Source: CAMCQY01 sp044370415
GTDB taxonomy: Bacteria; Planctomycetota; Planctomycetia; Pirellulales; UBA1268
Length of the DNA stretch: 64,000 nucleotides
Assembly (NCBI GenBank): GCA_044370415.1
Contig: JBILVO010000004.1
Coordinates: forward strand, 1 to 64,000
Direction of reading: 5' to 3'
The notes under the pieces are model-generated. The model searched no databases. It saw only the letters and a program-made list of their open reading frames with translations, and was not told the DNA's origin. Within the stretch, counting starts at the first letter, position 1, and each line of letters starts with the position of its first letter. Both the position numbers and the translations under genes were made by a program. Positions 62,267 through 64,000 of this stretch are shown here, piece by piece.

Positions 62267-63040
62267 ATGCCCATCACCCCGCTGCCGTCCGCCGACATGC
62301 TCGTCGCCACGGGGGTCTGCCTCCGGATGGTGGCGGCGGTCATCGCCGGCACGCTGCCGATCCTCGAGGGCGCGTCGGTCCGGATCCGGATCGCGCTGGC
62401 CGCGGCGCTGGCCGTCGTCGCCGTGCCCATGGCCTGGCAGGCGCACGCGGTGCACCCGGCTGCGGGGCCGGCGGTCGTGCTGGCCGGGGAGCTGCTCGTG
62501 GGCCTGGTGATGGGCACGGCCGTGGCGGCACTGCTCTCCGCCACCGGCTGGGCCGGGGCGATCCTCGGCAGCGTCTCGGGCCTGTCCTGGTCCGACGACT
62601 TCGCCGCGGCAGGCGATCCGCAGTCGGCGGGCGTCGCCAGGCTGGCGTGGTGGATCGGGCTGGCCGCCTTCGTCGCTGCCGGCGGACAGCTGACCGTCGT
62701 CGGGGGCCTCGTCGACAGCGTGCGCCACCTGCCGGTCGGCACCGTGGGCAGCATGCAGTCGGCCGGGGGCTCGATCCTCGATCTCGCCATCGCCATGCCC
62801 GCCATGGCGATCTCGCTGGCCGTGACGCTGGCGATCCCCGCGCTGGCCGCTGTGCTGGCCTTTCACTTGGCCGCCGTCTTCTGCCTGCGCACGGTGGCGC
62901 TGCCGCCGGGAGCGGGATTCCTGCAGGGAATGGCCGCGGTCGTGCTCCTGGCCGCCGTGTGGCTCGGGCTGCGGACGTGGACGGACGGTGGCGTCGCCAT
63001 GACGCTCGGCTCGATCGCCGACTGCTTCGCGCCGAGGTGA
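62267..63040 (+). CDS. fliR: Flagellar export protein FliR
   Basis: A 257-residue membrane protein with about six TM helices, matching FliR of the export gate. Typical segments: CLRMVAAVIAGTLPILEGAS, GELLVGLVMGTAVAALLSA, DLAIAMPAMAISLAVTLAIP and VALPPGAGFLQGMAAVVLL. Starts 68 bases after fliQ and ends 4 bases before the FlhB gene. Confidence 0.9.
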   Translation: MPITPLPSADMLVATGVCLRMVAAVIAGTLPILEGASVRIRIALAAALAVVAVPMAWQAHAVHPAAGPAVVLAGELLVGLVMGTAVAALLSATGWAGAILGSVSGLSWSDDFAAAGDPQSAGVARLAWWIGLAAFVAAGGQLTVVGGLVDSVRHLPVGTVGSMQSAGGSILDLAIAMPAMAISLAVTLAIPALAAVLAFHLAAVFCLRTVALPPGAGFLQGMAAVVLLAAVWLGLRTWTDGGVAMTLGSIADCFAPR

Positions 63041-63044
63041 ATCG

Positions 63045-63842
63045 ATGGGAGACGCGGACGACCGCACGATCCCGGCGACGCCCCGCCGCCGGGAACTGGC
63101 CCGTCGGCAGGGCGGCATGCCGCTGGCGCACCAGCCGGCCTGGGCGGCCGCCGCGGCGACGACCGTGCTGCTGCTGCCGGCCTGGGCGCGGGCCACCTTC
63201 CCCGCGGCGACCGAGATGATGCGGGGGGCACTGACCGCGGCCGTGATCGACGGCGGCTCGGCGGCCCCGCGGGCCGCCCCGGCGGTCCCGTTGGCGATGC
63301 TCGTCCCCACCGCGGCCGTGATCGTCGCGGCCGGTGTCGTCGGCCTGGCGGTGCGGCTGCTGCTCGACGGCGGCGGCTGGAGGCCGTCGCGGGTGGCGCC
63401 GTCGCTCGACAGGATCAGCCTGATCGCGGGGCTCGCGCGGATCTTCTCGGCACGCACCGCCGTCGTCGTGGCGACGAGCGCCGCGGCACTGGCCACCGTG
63501 ACCGCGGTCGGGATCCTCTTCGTGGGCCCGCTCGTGGCCGTGCTCGGGGAGCCGGCGGCCGCGGCCGAGCCCGAACTGCTCATGCTTCCCATGCGTCGCG
63601 CCCTCGTCGCCGTCGCGGCCGGGTCTGTGGTGCTGGCCGCCGGCCAATGGATCATGGCGCGGCTGCGTTTCGAGCGTCGCATCCGCATGACCCCGCAGGA
63701 ATATGCGGACGAGGCCCGGAGCATGCAGGCGGCGCCGCAGGTGCGGCTGATGCAGCGTCGGGCCGGCGCCACCACCGCCCATCCCCGGCCCGCGGCCGCG
63801 GATTCCGCCGCCGGGCTGCGATCCGCAGCGGCTTCGCGATAG
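63045..63842 (+). CDS. flhB: FlhB-like export protein lacking the autocleavage domain
   Basis: A 265-residue protein matching the membrane half of FlhB: N-terminal cytoplasmic RRRELARRQGGMPLAHQPAW, four TM helices, and linker RFERRIRMTPQEYADEARSM. It stops about 25 residues later in a Pro/Ala-rich tail, with no NPTH site. Ordinary FlhB is about 350-380 residues, and its C-terminal domain switches export substrate. The stop TAG is followed by a new exported gene at 63911, so the missing half is not just out of frame downstream. Start ATG 63045. Confidence 0.85.
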   Translation: MGDADDRTIPATPRRRELARRQGGMPLAHQPAWAAAAATTVLLLPAWARATFPAATEMMRGALTAAVIDGGSAAPRAAPAVPLAMLVPTAAVIVAAGVVGLAVRLLLDGGGWRPSRVAPSLDRISLIAGLARIFSARTAVVVATSAAALATVTAVGILFVGPLVAVLGEPAAAAEPELLMLPMRRALVAVAAGSVVLAAGQWIMARLRFERRIRMTPQEYADEARSMQAAPQVRLMQRRAGATTAHPRPAAADSAAGLRSAAASR

Positions 63843-63910
63843 AATGTGATGACGCGCGGCTGCGCGGTCCTCAGGGGAGTCTCGTCGAACACCGTCTCGT
63901 CGAACCATCC

Positions 63911-64000
63911 ATGATCTACACGACCCACACCTGCCGCGGCCTGCTCCGATCCGTCCTCCTGGTTCTGGCGTGCGCGTCGACCTCCATCGGCCAGCCGCCG
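63911..64000 (+). CDS. Exported protein, 5' end only
   Basis: Thirty residues before the window ends. They read as a signal peptide: positively charged start (TCRGLLRS), hydrophobic core (VLLVLACAS) and probable cleavage after TSIG. TAGAAT at 63840-63845 may be its -10 element. Function cannot be told from this fragment. Confidence 0.55.
   Translation, partial: MIYTTHTCRGLLRSVLLVLACASTSIGQPP

Overview
The window is a very GC-rich (roughly 70%), gene-dense bacterial chromosome segment. Its gene content points to a planctomycete, probably Pirellulales-like. The clues are the MoxR/VWA operon with a prenyltransferase-repeat protein, PQQ-propeller and thioredoxin-like exported proteins, an ABA4-like protein, a cytochrome bc operon with an oversized multiheme cytochrome c, an A2-type cytochrome oxidase, and small cupredoxin-like proteins. 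The assignment is inference from gene content; no 16S gene is present.

Layout. 1-590: hairpin-rich intergenic DNA with a 77-bp direct repeat carrying an intrinsic terminator. 591-5667: thioredoxin-like protein, a methyl-accepting chemotaxis protein, tRNA-Leu(UAA), a DUF420 membrane protein and TatC. 5850-16163: one tightly packed operon (PQQ-propeller, MoxR ATPase, BatA/VWA protein, a coiled membrane protein, a cyclase-repeat protein and an exported protein), with most junctions overlapping by 1-4 bases. 16245-17426: an atypical lower-GC gene of unknown function. 17754-33249: mixed housekeeping genes: exported alpha/beta hydrolase, archaeal-type phosphoglycerate mutase, ABA4-like protein, a degenerate phosphoglucose isomerase, UPF0173 hydrolase, Rieske ferredoxin, HAD phosphatase, an ECF-like sigma factor, 7Fe ferredoxin, HNH endonuclease, an isopropylmalate dehydrogenase-family enzyme, a Gfo/Idh/MocA oxidoreductase and PurD.

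33793-55849: a respiratory superlocus, all on the + strand. It starts with a cytochrome bc-type complex (Rieske protein, b6-like cytochrome b, subunit-IV-like protein, 1531-residue octaheme cytochrome c with a PDZ domain). Then come two cupredoxin-like proteins, a diheme cytochrome c, and a complete A2-type heme-copper oxidase with heme A biosynthesis (coxB, coxA, ctaA, ctaB, coxC, coxD-like). SCO, DUF420 and three cox-linked proteins of unknown function follow. Electron flow is readable from gene order: quinol, Rieske/cyt b, multiheme c (possibly copper proteins or diheme c), CuA, heme a3/CuB.

56058-58733: malate dehydrogenase, a small alpha/beta hydrolase and a degenerate GHKL ATPase. 58824-63842: flagellar export genes, an apparent FliF-FliO fusion, then fliP, fliQ, fliR and an FlhB that lacks the NPTH autocleavage domain. 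A new exported protein starts at 63911 and runs off the end.

The most unusual items are the PDZ-containing octaheme cytochrome, the FliF-FliO fusion and truncated FlhB, the phosphoglucose-isomerase pseudoenzyme, the Rieske N-terminal extension with three copies of a short motif, a CRP/FNR-type palindrome before the bc operon, and several minisatellite-like tandem arrays. No CRISPR array, insertion sequence, prophage or rRNA was seen.
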